A DNA stretch of 64,000 bases from Chitinophaga sp. XS-30 (GCF_008086345.1 NZ_CP043006.1:1610032-1674031), one strand, 5' to 3'. Positions 8,784 to 18,279 are shown, counted from the first letter of the stretch. Translations and numbers: made by a program. The notes: generated from the letters alone by a model not told the origin.

Positions 8784-9521
8784 TTGTTTGTGCCGAAGAA
8801 TTTTCTCACCGATTATTGCAGTTTTTCCCGCCGGGAACGTACCGGTATCGCCGTGCTGCTCGGCCTCATCACTTTGCTTTGCTTCCTTCCCGATGCCTGG
8901 GAACATTGGCGGAAAGAAGAGCCGCCGCTGGATACCGCAGGGTTCCATCATACCGCCATGCTGCTGGAAACGGCGCTGGCCGCAGCACCGGAAGCGCCCC
9001 GTTACCCCGAAAGATATCCGCGTAAAGCGCAATACACCACCTACCGGAAAAAAAGCCCCTACCGGAAAGACAGCGCTTACCGCCAGTTTACCCGCCCCGT
9101 CTTTGAACGACCTAAGCCTCCGTCCGCCGTAGATATCAATACGGCGGATACACTGCTGCTGGACCGCCTGCCGGGCATTGGCCCCGTTCTTGCAAGAAGG
9201 ATCGTACTGTTCCGGGAACGGCTCGGCGGATTTTTCAGTATAGCACAGGTGGCGGAAACATATGGACTGGCGGATTCCGTATTCGTGAAAATTCAACCTT
9301 TGCTGCAACTGGGTAATGTTTCTCTAAGAAAGATCGATCTCAATGAGACAGATGAAAAATCTTTGGCCGATCATCCATATATAGATACGAAACTGGCCCG
9401 TACCATTATACGATACCGTAATAGCCACGGGCCTTTCAGGAGTGTAGAAGGACTAAAAGCCATTGCATTGGTGGATGAGGTTATTTATCGTAAACTTGAA
9501 AATTACTTAGTGGTCAAATAA
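8784..9521 (+). CDS. Helix-hairpin-helix protein, ComEA-like, membrane anchored
   Basis: About 245 residues. A basic N-terminus (SRRERTG) precedes one transmembrane helix ([15 protein letters not shown]), then a Pro/Arg/Tyr-rich linker with repeated [16 protein letters not shown] stretches. The C-terminal half has two helix-hairpin-helix units: [18 protein letters not shown] and [17 protein letters not shown]. Such domains bind DNA non-specifically, and ComEA proteins help pull DNA into the cell, but many Bacteroidota HhH proteins of this type have no tested role. The start is ambiguous: TTG at 8784 or GTG at 8790. It lies 31 bases after the metallo-hydrolase on the same strand. Confidence 0.82.
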   Translation: MFVPKNFLTDYCSFSRRERTGIAVLLGLITLLCFLPDAWEHWRKEEPPLDTAGFHHTAMLLETALAAAPEAPRYPERYPRKAQYTTYRKKSPYRKDSAYRQFTRPVFERPKPPSAVDINTADTLLLDRLPGIGPVLARRIVLFRERLGGFFSIAQVAETYGLADSVFVKIQPLLQLGNVSLRKIDLNETDEKSLADHPYIDTKLARTIIRYRNSHGPFRSVEGLKAIALVDEVIYRKLENYLVVK

Positions 9522-9535
9522 AAATAATTTCAGTT

Positions 9536-10675
9536 ATGAACTTTCAGCCGACGGAAATGCAACAACAGATCGCGCAGGTGATCCGGGATTTTGGTAAAAC
9601 GAACATCCTGCCCAATGTGCTGGCCTGGGATGAAGAGCAGATATTTCCTGCGCCATTGTTTAAACAGATGGGGGAGCTTGGTTTGATGGGCGTACTGGTG
9701 CCGGAAACCTACGGCGGCTCCGGTCTGGGTTATCTTGAGTATGTGACCGTGATCAGCGAGATATCCCGTTTCTGCGGCGCCATCGGCCTGAGCGTGGCCG
9801 CCCATAACTCGCTTTGCACCGGGCATATTCTCCAATTCGGCAATGAAGAACAAAAACAGGCATATCTTCCCAAACTCGCCACAGCAGAGTGGATCGGCGC
9901 ATGGGGACTCACAGAGCCGAACACCGGTTCAGATGCCATGAACATGAAATGCACCGCCCGTAAAGATGGGGACGACTGGATACTGAACGGCACAAAATGC
10001 TGGATCACCCACGGCAAAAGCGGCGATGTAGCCGTGGTTATTGCCCGTACCGGCGAAGTGCGGGACAGCCACGGGATGAGCGCGTTCATCGTGGAGAGAG
10101 GAACACCCGGTTTCAGCGGCGGCAAAAAGGAGAACAAACTGGGCATGCGCGCCTCCGAAACAGCTGAAATGATATTTGACAACTGCCGTATTCCCGGTAA
10201 AAATCTCCTGGGCAATGAGGGCGATGGCTTCATCCAGTCCATGAAAGTGCTGGACGGCGGCCGCATTTCCATTGCGGCGCTGTCGCTCGGCATCGCCAAA
10301 GGCGCTTACGATGCCGCATTGAAATATTCACAGGAACGCTATCAGTTCGACCAGCCGATCGCCAATTTCCAGGGCATTTCGTTCAAGCTGGCGGATATGG
10401 CCACACAAATAACCGCAGCTGAACTGCTGACCCTGCAGGCTGCCGATATGAAGAACCGCCATGTGCCGATGACCAAACAGGCCGCCATGGCAAAATATTA
10501 TGCCTCTGAAGTAGCGGTGGCCGTAGCCAACGATGCCGTACAGATCTTTGGCGGTTACGGCTATACGAAAGATTTCCCCGTGGAGAAGTACTACCGGGAC
10601 GCCAAACTCTGCACCATCGGGGAAGGCACTTCCGAGATACAGAAGATCGTGATTGCCCGCGAAGCGCTGCGGTAG
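9536..10675 (+). CDS. Acyl-CoA dehydrogenase
   Basis: A full-length 379-residue flavoenzyme that oxidises acyl-CoA to enoyl-CoA. Family signatures are intact: [14 protein letters not shown] (FAD/substrate loop), a second conserved stretch [41 protein letters not shown], and the catalytic Glu in IGEGTSEIQ. The length and motifs fit the short/branched-chain class (SCAD/isobutyryl-type); chain specificity cannot be set by eye. It begins 14 bases after the HhH gene, so it could share that transcript. Immediately downstream lies a GC-rich hairpin at 10744-10768. Confidence 0.95.
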   Translation: MNFQPTEMQQQIAQVIRDFGKTNILPNVLAWDEEQIFPAPLFKQMGELGLMGVLVPETYGGSGLGYLEYVTVISEISRFCGAIGLSVAAHNSLCTGHILQFGNEEQKQAYLPKLATAEWIGAWGLTEPNTGSDAMNMKCTARKDGDDWILNGTKCWITHGKSGDVAVVIARTGEVRDSHGMSAFIVERGTPGFSGGKKENKLGMRASETAEMIFDNCRIPGKNLLGNEGDGFIQSMKVLDGGRISIAALSLGIAKGAYDAALKYSQERYQFDQPIANFQGISFKLADMATQITAAELLTLQAADMKNRHVPMTKQAAMAKYYASEVAVAVANDAVQIFGGYGYTKDFPVEKYYRDAKLCTIGEGTSEIQKIVIAREALR

Positions 10676-10743
10676 ACAACGCTGCAAATTTATTTCCCTT
10701 CCCTTTGGGACTTTTCAGTATCGATGGCACATACTATATGTGA

Positions 10744-10768
10744 CTGCCCGGGGCTTGTTTCCGGGCAG
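10744..10768 (+). terminator. GC-rich hairpin after the acyl-CoA dehydrogenase
   Basis: The arms CTGCCCGG (10744-10751) and CCGGGCAG (10761-10768) pair perfectly over 8 bases with a 9-base loop. No T-run follows, so it is a weak intrinsic terminator or an RNA-end stabiliser. The rest of 10676-10947 is AT-rich and must carry the gapN promoter, but no full consensus was seen. Confidence 0.4.
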
Positions 10769-10947
10769 CATGTCATTATCTGAAAAGCATTAACCGGATT
10801 TAGGTAGTCTTTTCTTTGCATAAGTTTTCTCTATACTGCCATGAAGGAATGCTATAAGACAATTAAGGAATTCGATGTATTTTGCAATCGTTTGCAATTT
10901 GAGCATTGAAAAATGCCCCGCACTGATACCTAATTATATATACTGAT

Positions 10948-12576
10948 ATGACCACTTTTGAAGAAAGACTCAATGCCCTTTTCCCGGCAAATGCTGACAT
11001 TCCTGCGGAATTCAGGTTGCCGGCGGAAGTCCATCAGCGGGAGTACCTCTCCGATGGCGTTATGAAAACATGGAATGGAGCAGTGCATACGGTGCTGTCT
11101 CCCGTTTGCCTCAAAACCCCCAATGGCCTGGAGCGCAAGGTGATCGGCTCTTACCCGCTTTGCGGAGAAGAAGAGGCTATGGCCTCTCTTGATGCCGCCA
11201 TCAACGCGTACCGGGATGGCCGCGGTGAATGGCCTACGATGCCGGTAGCGGAGCGCATCGCCTGCGTGGAGAAATTTACGGGCAGGATGATCGCAAAGAA
11301 ACAGGAAGTCGTGCAGCTGATCATGTGGGAGATCGGCAAGTCGTACGCGGATTCGGTGAAGGAATTTGACCGTACCGTGGAATACATCAATGCCACTATT
11401 GACGCGCTGAAGGAGCTGGACCGGAAGTCTTCCGGGTTCACCATAGAGCAGGGCATCATCGGGCAGATACGCCGCTCTCCGCTGGGTGTGGTGCTGTGCA
11501 TGGGCCCGTTCAATTACCCGCTCAACGAAACATTCACTACGCTGATACCGGCGCTCATCATGGGCAATACCCTGCTCTTCAAACCGCCGAAACACGGCAC
11601 CCTGGTACATTATCCGCTGCTGGAAGCTTTCCGGGACTGTTTCCCGAAGGGTGTGGTGAATACTATTTACGGTCGCGGTAACGTGATCATTGCGCCGCTG
11701 ATGGAATCCGGGAAGATCAATGTGCTGACGCTGATCGGCTCCAGCAAAGTAGCCAACCAGCTGAAAAAGATGCACCCGAAAACGAACCGCCTCCGCGCCA
11801 TCCTGGGCCTGGATGCCAAGAACGCCGCCATCATTACGGAGAAGGCAGACATCGATCTTGCTGTAAAGGAATGTGTGCTGGGTTCATTATCGTTCAACGG
11901 TCAGCGTTGTACCGCCATCAAGATCATCTATGTGCATCGCAATGTTGCGGATGCTTTCCTGGAGAAACTTTCGGCGGCGGTAGCGCAGCTGAAGTTCGGC
12001 ATGCCCTGGGAGAAGGACGTATTCCTTACCCCTGTGCCGGAACCGCATAAACCCGGTTACCTGCAAAGCTGCGTGGCCGATGCAGTAGCGCATGGCGCAA
12101 AAGTGATGAACAAACACGGCGGGGCCTCCAATGCTTCTTTCGTATATCCGGCAGTGGTATATCCGGTCAATGAAAAAATGAAGCTTTACCGCGAAGAGCA
12201 ATTCGGGCCGGTGATTCCCGTGTTGCCGTTCGACAGTATCGAAACGCCGATCGAATACCTGATAGCATCCGATCACGGGCAGCAGGTGAGCATCTTCACG
12301 AATGATGCGGATGAGCTGGCTACGCTGATAGATCCGCTGGTGAACCAGGTCAGCCGTGTGAACATCAATTGCCAGTGCCAGCGCGGGCCGGATATTTTCC
12401 CCTTTACCGGAAGAAAAGATTCCGCGGAAGCTACACTGTCCGTCTCCGACGCTTTACGTGCATTTTCCATTCGCTCTATGGTGGCCACTAAACAGACGGA
12501 TGAGAACAAAGCGCTCATCAATGAGATCGTAACGGCGCAGTCCTCGAATTTTCTTTCGACAAAGTATATTTTTTGA
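10948..12576 (+). CDS. gapN: NADP-dependent non-phosphorylating glyceraldehyde-3-phosphate dehydrogenase (ALDH family)
   Basis: 542 residues of the aldehyde dehydrogenase superfamily, oxidising glyceraldehyde-3-phosphate directly to 3-phosphoglycerate and making NADPH. The catalytic Cys lies in LSFNGQRCTAIK, the substrate-channel Asn in GPFNYPLNE, and the C-terminus QCQRGPDIFPFTGRKDS followed by LSVSDALRAFSIR is the GapN signature. The usual ALDH ELGGK stretch, which supplies the general-base Glu, reads LGLDAKN here; a similar form occurs in related long GapN-type enzymes as far as I recall. The gene stands alone: 272 bases separate it from the dehydrogenase upstream, and a perfect terminator follows. 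Confidence 0.9.
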   Translation: MTTFEERLNALFPANADIPAEFRLPAEVHQREYLSDGVMKTWNGAVHTVLSPVCLKTPNGLERKVIGSYPLCGEEEAMASLDAAINAYRDGRGEWPTMPVAERIACVEKFTGRMIAKKQEVVQLIMWEIGKSYADSVKEFDRTVEYINATIDALKELDRKSSGFTIEQGIIGQIRRSPLGVVLCMGPFNYPLNETFTTLIPALIMGNTLLFKPPKHGTLVHYPLLEAFRDCFPKGVVNTIYGRGNVIIAPLMESGKINVLTLIGSSKVANQLKKMHPKTNRLRAILGLDAKNAAIITEKADIDLAVKECVLGSLSFNGQRCTAIKIIYVHRNVADAFLEKLSAAVAQLKFGMPWEKDVFLTPVPEPHKPGYLQSCVADAVAHGAKVMNKHGGASNASFVYPAVVYPVNEKMKLYREEQFGPVIPVLPFDSIETPIEYLIASDHGQQVSIFTNDADELATLIDPLVNQVSRVNINCQCQRGPDIFPFTGRKDSAEATLSVSDALRAFSIRSMVATKQTDENKALINEIVTAQSSNFLSTKYIF

Positions 12577-12586
12577 TAAATTGTAA

Positions 12587-12623
12587 ACGCACTGTCCTGC
12601 TAAAACTTAGCAGGACAGTGCGT
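12587..12623 (+). terminator. Strong terminator of gapN
   Basis: A perfect 16-base stem (12587-12602 with 12608-12623) and a 5-base AAACT loop, followed by AATTATTTTG. The stop codon of gapN is only 11 bases upstream. The A-rich left flank means it could work in both directions. Confidence 0.85.
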
Positions 12624-13026
12624 AATTATTTTGATAATAATTATGATTTACATCATTTGTGTGATGGAAATGTGTAAACAGAAAGTTAAATTTGGGTTAA
12701 ATACTTTCCTTACCAATTTATCAACCTAAAAACAAAACAGAAAGATCGAGAAAATTTTACTCCAAAATTAAGCCGCCTCCCTCGGGGCGGCTTAACTATT
12801 ATGCGGATTCATCCTTTTCTTTGATCAGCTGCAGGAACCCGATCAACCCGATGGCTTCGGTATTGCCGGACATGGGGAAGGGGTAGCTAAAATCGTGTAA
12901 ATTGAAAGTCTAACTTTCAAATAGCATGGTTTTGGAAATGAGCACTTATTTCACTGGTAAAAAAGAATTTTCGCCGCCCGTAGGGGTGAGGGGCTTTTGG
13001 TCGCGTTATATACACGCATCTATTTA
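12624..13026. other. Gene-poor stretch between gapN and the clpX operon
   Basis: AT-rich, without a convincing complete gene. It contains a second hairpin (TAAGCCGCC at 12769-12777 pairing with GGCGGCTTA at 12786-12794), a possible eroded coding fragment on the minus strand (12799-12909), and an inverted repeat TTGAAAGT/ACTTTCAA at 12902-12920 just before that fragment. Confidence 0.6.
12799..12909 (-). pseudogene. Possible C-terminal remnant of an unknown protein
   Basis: The minus strand has an open 36-codon stretch ending in TAA at 12799-12801 that reads like a real protein end: HDFSYPFPMSGNTEAIG, then LIGFLQLIKEKDESA. An in-frame TAG at 12910-12912 sits within an inverted repeat. An ATG at 12871-12873 could start a 24-residue peptide, but the protein-like sequence continues upstream of it. 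This suggests the tail of a gene whose front part was lost. I do not recognise the family. Confidence 0.35.
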
Positions 13027-13060
13027 TAAAAAAACAGAGACGCTTGTTAAGGCGCCTCTG
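13027..13060 (-). terminator. Terminator of the tig-clpP-clpX region
   Basis: On the minus strand CAGAGGCGC (13052-13060) pairs with GCGTCTCTG (13035-13043), with one mismatch and an 8-base loop, then runs into seven T. It is 111 bases after the stop of the small gene downstream of clpX and fits a classic rho-independent terminator. Confidence 0.75.
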
Positions 13061-13170
13061 CTTCAAAAAATTGCGAATATGTTATTGTTGATCGTTGCGT
13101 ATATCAGGAATCTCGGAGATATGATCTTTTGTTTCCTGCACGATGTGTACCGGATGATGTTCCGTACGGC

Positions 13171-13365
13171 TTAGTCCAGGAAGTCTTCCGCCGCATCCGT
13201 TTTTTTCGGTTGGGCGGCCATACCTGAGAACCAGGTGTCCACATTTCCGGCGATCATCGGCGGAAGTTTGCTTTTCACAAAATCCTTCACGGCTTCGATG
13301 GCTTTTATGGCCTGTTCCTCGTTGATGCCGGCTTTGTCTTTCAGTTGATCTATCAGTTCCTGCAT
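13171..13365 (-). CDS. Small conserved helical protein downstream of clpX
   Basis: 64 residues, MQELIDQLKDKAGINEEQA at the start, then AIKAIEAVKDFVKSKLPPMI and a flexible acidic tail ending AEDFLD. The composition suggests a two- or three-helix cytoplasmic protein. Similar short proteins with a KDFVKSKLPP-like core are common in Bacteroidota genomes, but no function is known to me. The ATG is 10 bases after the clpX stop, so it is the last gene of the clpX transcript, closed by the terminator at 13027-13060. Confidence 0.75.
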   Translation of the reverse strand: MQELIDQLKDKAGINEEQAIKAIEAVKDFVKSKLPPMIAGNVDTWFSGMAAQPKKTDAAEDFLD

Positions 13366-13375
13366 GGGATCAGTT

Positions 13376-14614
13376 TTAGGCTACTTTTAATTTCACCAGT
13401 GTGCTGTTCTCCAGTTTTTCTTCTGCGAAGGCACGGGTGAGGGTGAATGTTTTTTCGTCGCTGGAGGGGAGGTGGAACATGGCATCGGACAGCAGCACTT
13501 CGCAGATGGAGCGGAGGCCACGCGCGCCCAGTTTGTATTCCAGGGCTTTGTCCACAATGTAGTCCACGGCGCCGTCTTCCACGTCCAGTTCAATGCCTTC
13601 TACTGAAAAGAGTTTTTTGTACTGTTTCATGAGGGCATTGCGGGGTTGCGTGAGAATATTGGTGAGCGCGTCCTTATCCAGCGTATTCAGGTAAGTGACT
13701 ACGGGCAGGCGGCCGAGCAGTTCGGGGATGAGGCCGAAGGTCTTCAGGTCCTGGGAGTTCACATACCGCAGGATGTGCTTGCGCGCGTCTTCTTCTTTTT
13801 CCTTGTTGACGGTGAAACCGATGGAATGCGTTTGAATCCGGCGGCTGATGATCCGGTCCACCCCATCGAAGGCGCCTCCGCAGATGAAGAGGATGTTCTG
13901 GGTGTTTACCTTGATGAGCTTCTGTTCCGGGTGTTTGCGGCCGCCTTGCGGGGGCACCAGCACTTCGGTGCCTTCCAGCAGCTTCAGCAGGCCCTGCTGC
14001 ACGCCTTCGCCGCTTACATCGCGGGTAATGGAAGGGTTATCGCTTTTGCGGGCGATCTTGTCAATTTCATCGATATACACGATCCCCCTTTCGGCGGCTT
14101 CCACATCGTAATTGCAAACCTGGAGCAGACGGGTAAGAATGCTTTCCACATCTTCCCCAACATAACCGGCTTCGGTAAATACGGTGGCGTCCACGATGGT
14201 GAAGGGCACATTCAGCAGCCTGGCGATGGATTTGGCCAGCAGGGTTTTGCCCGTACCGGTTTCGCCTACCATGATAAGATTGCTTTTTTCGATCTCCACG
14301 TCATCATCTCCTACTTGCTGGTTCAGCCTTTTGTAGTGGTTGTACACCGCTACGGCCATTATTTTCTTGGCATCATCCTGCCCGATCACGTAATCGTCCA
14401 GGAACTTCTTGATCTCTACGGGTTTGGCTACTTTGGGAACAAAATGCGAGGGCGTGGTCTTTTTGGCATCCTGGGGCATCAGTTCCTGTTCGATGATCTC
14501 CTGCGCGTTGGCTACGCAGTTTTCACAGATATGTCCATCGGCGCCTGCAATCAGTATGCGCACTTCATCTTTTCCGCGATTGCAGAACGAGCAGCGTATT
14601 TTGGACTCTTTCAT
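13376..14614 (-). CDS. clpX: ATP-dependent Clp protease ATP-binding subunit ClpX
   Basis: The 412-residue AAA+ unfoldase that feeds substrates to ClpP. The N-terminal zinc-binding domain has the four cysteines ([11 protein letters not shown] and ICENC). Walker A is GETGTGKT, Walker [10 protein letters not shown], and the pore region and sensor-2 are intact ([22 protein letters not shown]). No truncation is seen. A terminator lies between clpP and clpX, so clpX probably also has its own promoter in the 170-base gap. Confidence 0.98.
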   Translation of the reverse strand: MKESKIRCSFCNRGKDEVRILIAGADGHICENCVANAQEIIEQELMPQDAKKTTPSHFVPKVAKPVEIKKFLDDYVIGQDDAKKIMAVAVYNHYKRLNQQVGDDDVEIEKSNLIMVGETGTGKTLLAKSIARLLNVPFTIVDATVFTEAGYVGEDVESILTRLLQVCNYDVEAAERGIVYIDEIDKIARKSDNPSITRDVSGEGVQQGLLKLLEGTEVLVPPQGGRKHPEQKLIKVNTQNILFICGGAFDGVDRIISRRIQTHSIGFTVNKEKEEDARKHILRYVNSQDLKTFGLIPELLGRLPVVTYLNTLDKDALTNILTQPRNALMKQYKKLFSVEGIELDVEDGAVDYIVDKALEYKLGARGLRSICEVLLSDAMFHLPSSDEKTFTLTRAFAEEKLENSTLVKLKVA

Positions 14615-14671
14615 TTAATATTATTTATATGTTTTGCTTTTTCACTCTTGCGGAGGGATACAAATTTACAT

Positions 14672-14717
14672 TTTTTTGCCGAGGGAAGCCCGTTTTAGGG
14701 GATTTCCGGGCAAAAAA
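14672..14717. repeat. Inverted repeat between clpP and clpX
   Basis: TTTTTTGCC (14672-14680) and GGCAAAAAA (14709-14717) are exact inverted copies flanking a partly self-complementary core. It lies about 58 bases upstream of the clpX start and could be an RNA structure in the clpX leader or a protein-binding site. Confidence 0.4.
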
Positions 14718-14744
14718 CCTCCGTTGAGGAACAGCTATTGGCCG

Positions 14745-14776
14745 TTAAAAAGAGGGCCGGCCTTAGTGGCCAGCCC
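14745..14776 (-). terminator. Terminator after clpP
   Basis: On the minus strand GGGCTGGCC (14768-14776) pairs with GGCCGGCCC (14754-14762) through nine pairs, one of them G-T, with a 5-base loop and a TCTTTTTAA tail. It begins 9 bases after the clpP stop and should separate clpP from clpX transcription at least partly. Confidence 0.75.
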
Positions 14777-14784
14777 TTCCGGTA

Positions 14785-15489
14785 TTATTGGGGGGTATTT
14801 TCCCCTCTTTTCTTCGGGTTCTTTTCGAGCACATCATCAATGATGCCGTACTCTTTGGCTTCCTCCGCAGTCATCCAGTAGTCGCGGTCTCCGTCCTTTT
14901 CCACTTTTTTCACGGGCTGGCCGCTGTGGGAGGCGATGATCTCGTTCAGCTCCTTTTTCAGCTTCACGAACTCGCGGGCGGTGATCTCGATATCGGAGGT
15001 CTGGCCTTCCGCGCCGCCGTGCGGCTGGTGGATCATCACACGGGCATGTTTCAGCGCCGTACGTTTGCCTTTCTGGCCGGCTACGAGCAGTACAGCGCCG
15101 AAAGAGGCGGCCATACCGGTACAGATGGTCGCGATCTCGGGAGATACGATCTGCATGGTATCATAGATGCCGAGGCCGGCGTACACGCTGCCGCCGGGGC
15201 TGTTGATATACATCTGGATGTCCCGGGTGCGGTCAGCAGATTCCAGGAACAGCAGCTGGGCCGTGATCACGTTCGCCACATAATCGTTGACAGGATCGCC
15301 CAGGAAAATGATGCGATCAGCCATCAGGCGGGAGAATACGTCCATTTGCGTTACATTCAGCTGACGCTCCTCAATGATGTAGGGGGTCAGGGAATTGATC
15401 TGGTGACGGGCATAACTATCTACCACCAGGCTGCTGATACCGCGGTGATGGATGGCATATTTCCTGAATTCGTTGTTATTAATGTTCAT
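14785..15489 (-). CDS. clpP: ATP-dependent Clp protease proteolytic subunit ClpP
   Basis: The 234-residue serine protease of the ClpXP machine. The catalytic triad is visible: Ser in CTGMAASFGAVLL, His in ARVMIHQPHGG, Asp in the GDRDYWMTAEEA stretch. The oligomer handle helix (DIEITAREFVKLKKELNEI) is present. The N-terminus carries about 30 extra residues before the conserved LTPYIIEERQ, typical of Bacteroidota ClpP. The gene overlaps the end of tig by 11 bases, so translation is coupled. Confidence 0.98.
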   Translation of the reverse strand: MNINNNEFRKYAIHHRGISSLVVDSYARHQINSLTPYIIEERQLNVTQMDVFSRLMADRIIFLGDPVNDYVANVITAQLLFLESADRTRDIQMYINSPGGSVYAGLGIYDTMQIVSPEIATICTGMAASFGAVLLVAGQKGKRTALKHARVMIHQPHGGAEGQTSDIEITAREFVKLKKELNEIIASHSGQPVKKVEKDGDRDYWMTAEEAKEYGIIDDVLEKNPKKRGENTPQ

Positions 15490-16852
15490 GATGGTGATGT
15501 TTATGAGGTAATTTTACAAATTCTTCTGCAGTTATTTCCTCCTCTTTTACGTTCACCTTGGTTTCTACCCAGTCAAACAGCTTTTGGGTGATCATTTCCC
15601 GGTAGGTCTGGTCCACATACTTTTCATCCTGCAGCAGACGGTCCAGGTAGCTGTCCAGCCACTCGGCCTGCTCGCCGCCCATTCCGTAGTATCCGGTGAT
15701 CTTGGCGCGGGCATTTTCTTTCAGTTCCTCGAAGGACACTTCCAGGGAATTATCACGGATCAGTTTGTCGCTGATCAGCGTCCAGCGCAGCTGATGGTCG
15801 AAATTCGGGTATTCGTTCTCGGCTTCCTCGGCAGTTTTGGGGTTATCGCCACCCTTTTGCAGCCAGCGTTTGAGAAATTCTTTCGGAAGCTCGATGGGAG
15901 TTTCGTGCACCAAAGTTTCGAAGAGGTCGTTATGAAGGTGGTTGGTGGCTTCCTGTTTCCAGTATTTGCCGATCTCCTCTCTCAGTTTTTCCCTGAAAGC
16001 CTCAACGGTAGTGATATCCTGACCGGGATAAACTTCTTTGAAGAATTCTTCGTTCAGTTCTCTTTTTTCGATCAGGCCTACTTTGGTGATGGTAAGTTGG
16101 TAGTATTTTTTGCCGGTTTCCTTGTCACCTGCGTCCAGGCCGAGGTCTTTGGCAATAAATTCCAGTCTTTCTTTATCGAATGCCTTGGAGAGCTGCACAA
16201 CGATGGTATCGCCGGCTTTTTTCCCCTGCAGTTTCTCCTGGATGGCGGGAGCGAAGTATTTCAGCAGGAGGGAGTTTTCCTTTTTCTCCGCGCCTTCGGC
16301 GATGTTGCCTTTGGCATCGCTTTCGAGGAACTCGATGGTCAGCACATTATCTTCTGAAGAGATGGTTTCGGGTTCGGACATTTTGCCGCCTTTCAGCTGC
16401 AGGCGTTCGATCTCCTGGTCCACCATTTCGTCGGATACTTTCACTTTGTAGCGGGTGATGGCTGTTTTGGCCAGGAGTCCCTCCACGTCAAAAGCAGGTT
16501 TGAGGCCTACTTCAAAATCGAAGTCGTATTCGGCGGGTTGGTTGTAGTCGAAATTTTTGGCTTCTGTGTCCAGGGAAAGGGGTTGGGCGAAGATCTCCAG
16601 CTTTTCCTGCTGCAGGTAGCCCATCAGTTCTTTTTCCACGGTTTTGAGCACTTCATCGGCAAAGAGGGCCTGTCCGCTCATTTTTTTGATCATGCCCGGG
16701 GGCACCTGGCCTTTCCGGAAACCCGGGATGTTGGCGGTTTTGGAAAAGTGTTTAACAGCTTTGTCGAAGTTGGGAAGGTAGTCTTCCCGGCTCACTTTCA
16801 CAGTGATCTTATCATTCAATAAACCAATGTTCGCTCTGGTTACGGTTGCCAT
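15479..16852 (-). CDS. tig: Trigger factor
   Basis: The 457-residue ribosome-associated chaperone, first gene of tig-clpP-clpX. The ribosome-binding N-domain is followed by a PPIase-like domain and the long helical C-domain. The FRKGQVPPG loop of the N-domain is intact. The C-terminus ends in a His-rich tail (LPHKHHHHEH), a natural metal-binding run that would affect affinity purification. The start ATG is at 16850-16852. Upstream 650 bases hold no gene, so its promoter is there. Confidence 0.95.
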   Translation of the reverse strand: MATVTRANIGLLNDKITVKVSREDYLPNFDKAVKHFSKTANIPGFRKGQVPPGMIKKMSGQALFADEVLKTVEKELMGYLQQEKLEIFAQPLSLDTEAKNFDYNQPAEYDFDFEVGLKPAFDVEGLLAKTAITRYKVKVSDEMVDQEIERLQLKGGKMSEPETISSEDNVLTIEFLESDAKGNIAEGAEKKENSLLLKYFAPAIQEKLQGKKAGDTIVVQLSKAFDKERLEFIAKDLGLDAGDKETGKKYYQLTITKVGLIEKRELNEEFFKEVYPGQDITTVEAFREKLREEIGKYWKQEATNHLHNDLFETLVHETPIELPKEFLKRWLQKGGDNPKTAEEAENEYPNFDHQLRWTLISDKLIRDNSLEVSFEELKENARAKITGYYGMGGEQAEWLDSYLDRLLQDEKYVDQTYREMITQKLFDWVETKVNVKEEEITAEEFVKLPHKHHHHEH

Positions 16853-17505
16853 TTTTGTTTTTTGTTATAGTATTAAAACACAGAATAAACTAGTTATTCA
16901 GGCCGGTGAAGCACTGTTACGCGATAATTGTGCCATGCGCCTGGAGGTGCGGGAGTCCCTGCCTTTTTAGCAGGCCGGTGGCAGCAATTGTCAGCCAATG
17001 CTGTTCGCTTACTGTCAAACCGGATTGAAGATCAATAGGGGAGGAAGGGACCCGAACCTGTAACTGGCCACATCCCTTTTGTTTAAAATATTGATTAGCA
17101 ACAATTTGTAAAATTCCGGGTGATGTGGCGAAGCGCGAAGATAGTGCGTTTATATGATTCTAGCCTGTGGAGGGGGCAAAAATTTGGGTTGGGGGTGGGT
17201 GGGGATTGTTGTTTTGTCGGCGCCCGGCCGTTCCGCGCTTGCGGGGGAATGACGGGTGAACCGTCTTTGCTTCCTGGCGGTAAGGTGGAGTTGATGCGGC
17301 GTTCAGCTGTGGCGGCAAGATGGATGCTTTTGAAAGAAAATAGCCCGGAAAGAAAGGAGGTTGTCAGCAATTCCGGCCTGTTTTCGGGGAATGCAGGTGT
17401 GTGATGGGGAGTGCCGGGCACGGGGGACCGGGGGCGAAGCCCGGATGGCAGGAATAGATATATGTATATATTAGGAGGGATGGATATCTGGACGGCGGTA
17501 AAAGC
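16853..17505. other. Intergenic region upstream of tig
   Basis: No convincing gene. The tig promoter must lie in the AT-rich part (16853-16900), but no exact TAnnTTTG was found. CAGGCCGGTG occurs twice (near 16902 and 16970). Around 17044-17062 the minus strand resembles the T-loop end of a tRNA (GGTTCGGGTCCC), but no complete tRNA can be folded. 17400-17450 is GC-rich with several CCCGG/CCGGG palindromic pieces and may hold hairpins. Confidence 0.5.
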
Positions 17506-18279
17506 CTATTCCCGCAATATTTCAGATGCAGCATCTCCGATAACGATGGATAGCGGTTTCCGTGCCGGGACGAAACACGGGTGATCTTCCTGCCAGGTCT
17601 TTTTTCCAGCCATCGCTTTTTTGCGGGCCGGAGGCACTACCGCCACGATGTCCGCCGCTGTCAACCGCCTGTCTCCGGAGGGTGTCAGCCGGTTCTCTTT
17701 TACATGGCAGCCCTGCACCTGCAATATCATCAGCAAACTGCCCTTGCCAGGCACATGTACGGTTAAATTTTCACCGGCAAATGATCCATCCAGATCTACC
17801 GTTTTTGTGATCTTGCCGGAACCTGTTATCCTGCGTTCCGCGAAATTGATCCGGACGGCGATGAGGCTTACCTGCATATGAGATATTCCTCCCGGCGTGG
17901 GGAATTCCTGTGCGGGGATATGCAGGGTGTCGCCATACCGTACCGGCATTTTCCGGAAGAACTTGTCTGTGCCGGCGTACCTGTTGAACTGAAAACCCGT
18001 CAACATATCTGAATTACGCTGTCCGGCTTTTACCAGGGTGCTGTTCAGGCGGTTTACCAGTGATCCGTCGTATGGCACGTCCAGCAGACCGCAACATGCT
18101 TTTCGTATCAGCCTTCCTTTCCGGCTGGCGGCGCCAAATTGCCTGGCAGCCTGCCGGCTGGCTGTAGTTTGCCGCACCTGTGCGGGCATGCTGCGGATAA
18201 AATGCCGGCCGTTGCGTTCGTAGCCGATCACATTATCGAGCTTGCCGGTGAAGATGAATAGTCCTGTTTGTTTTGCCAT
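17506..18279 (-). CDS. Unknown protein, possibly DUF6266-like
   Basis: 257 residues with no signal peptide or membrane helix. The N-terminus (MAKQTGLFIFTGKLDNVIGY, then RNGRHFIRSMPAQVRQTTAS and RQAARQFGAAS) follows the pattern of the Bacteroidota DUF6266-type proteins: short Gly-rich beta hairpins, an Arg-Ser-x-Pro step, then a Gln/Arg helix. The C-terminal part is beta-rich (VRINFAERRITGSG, LLMILQVQGC) ending in a basic region. Function is unknown. It is divergent from the 18464 gene, whose N-terminus follows a related pattern, and no other gene is co-oriented. Confidence 0.65.
   Translation of the reverse strand: MAKQTGLFIFTGKLDNVIGYERNGRHFIRSMPAQVRQTTASRQAARQFGAASRKGRLIRKACCGLLDVPYDGSLVNRLNSTLVKAGQRNSDMLTGFQFNRYAGTDKFFRKMPVRYGDTLHIPAQEFPTPGGISHMQVSLIAVRINFAERRITGSGKITKTVDLDGSFAGENLTVHVPGKGSLLMILQVQGCHVKENRLTPSGDRRLTAADIVAVVPPARKKAMAGKKTWQEDHPCFVPARKPLSIVIGDAASEILRE

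Noticed and set aside
12926..13174. Plus-strand frame of 82 codons
   Set aside because: It runs through the minus-strand terminator at 13027-13060, and its content (poly-Lys from the T-run, odd hydrophobic end) is a by-product of that structure.
17044..17075. tRNA 3'-end-like piece on the minus strand (GGTTCGGGTCCC)
   Set aside because: The T-stem arms do not pair and no acceptor or anticodon arm can be found, so it is not a tRNA; no second copy was seen to make it an attachment site.
17120..17404. Plus-strand frame of 94 codons
   Set aside because: Composition follows GC-rich non-coding DNA; no domain-like pattern or start signal.
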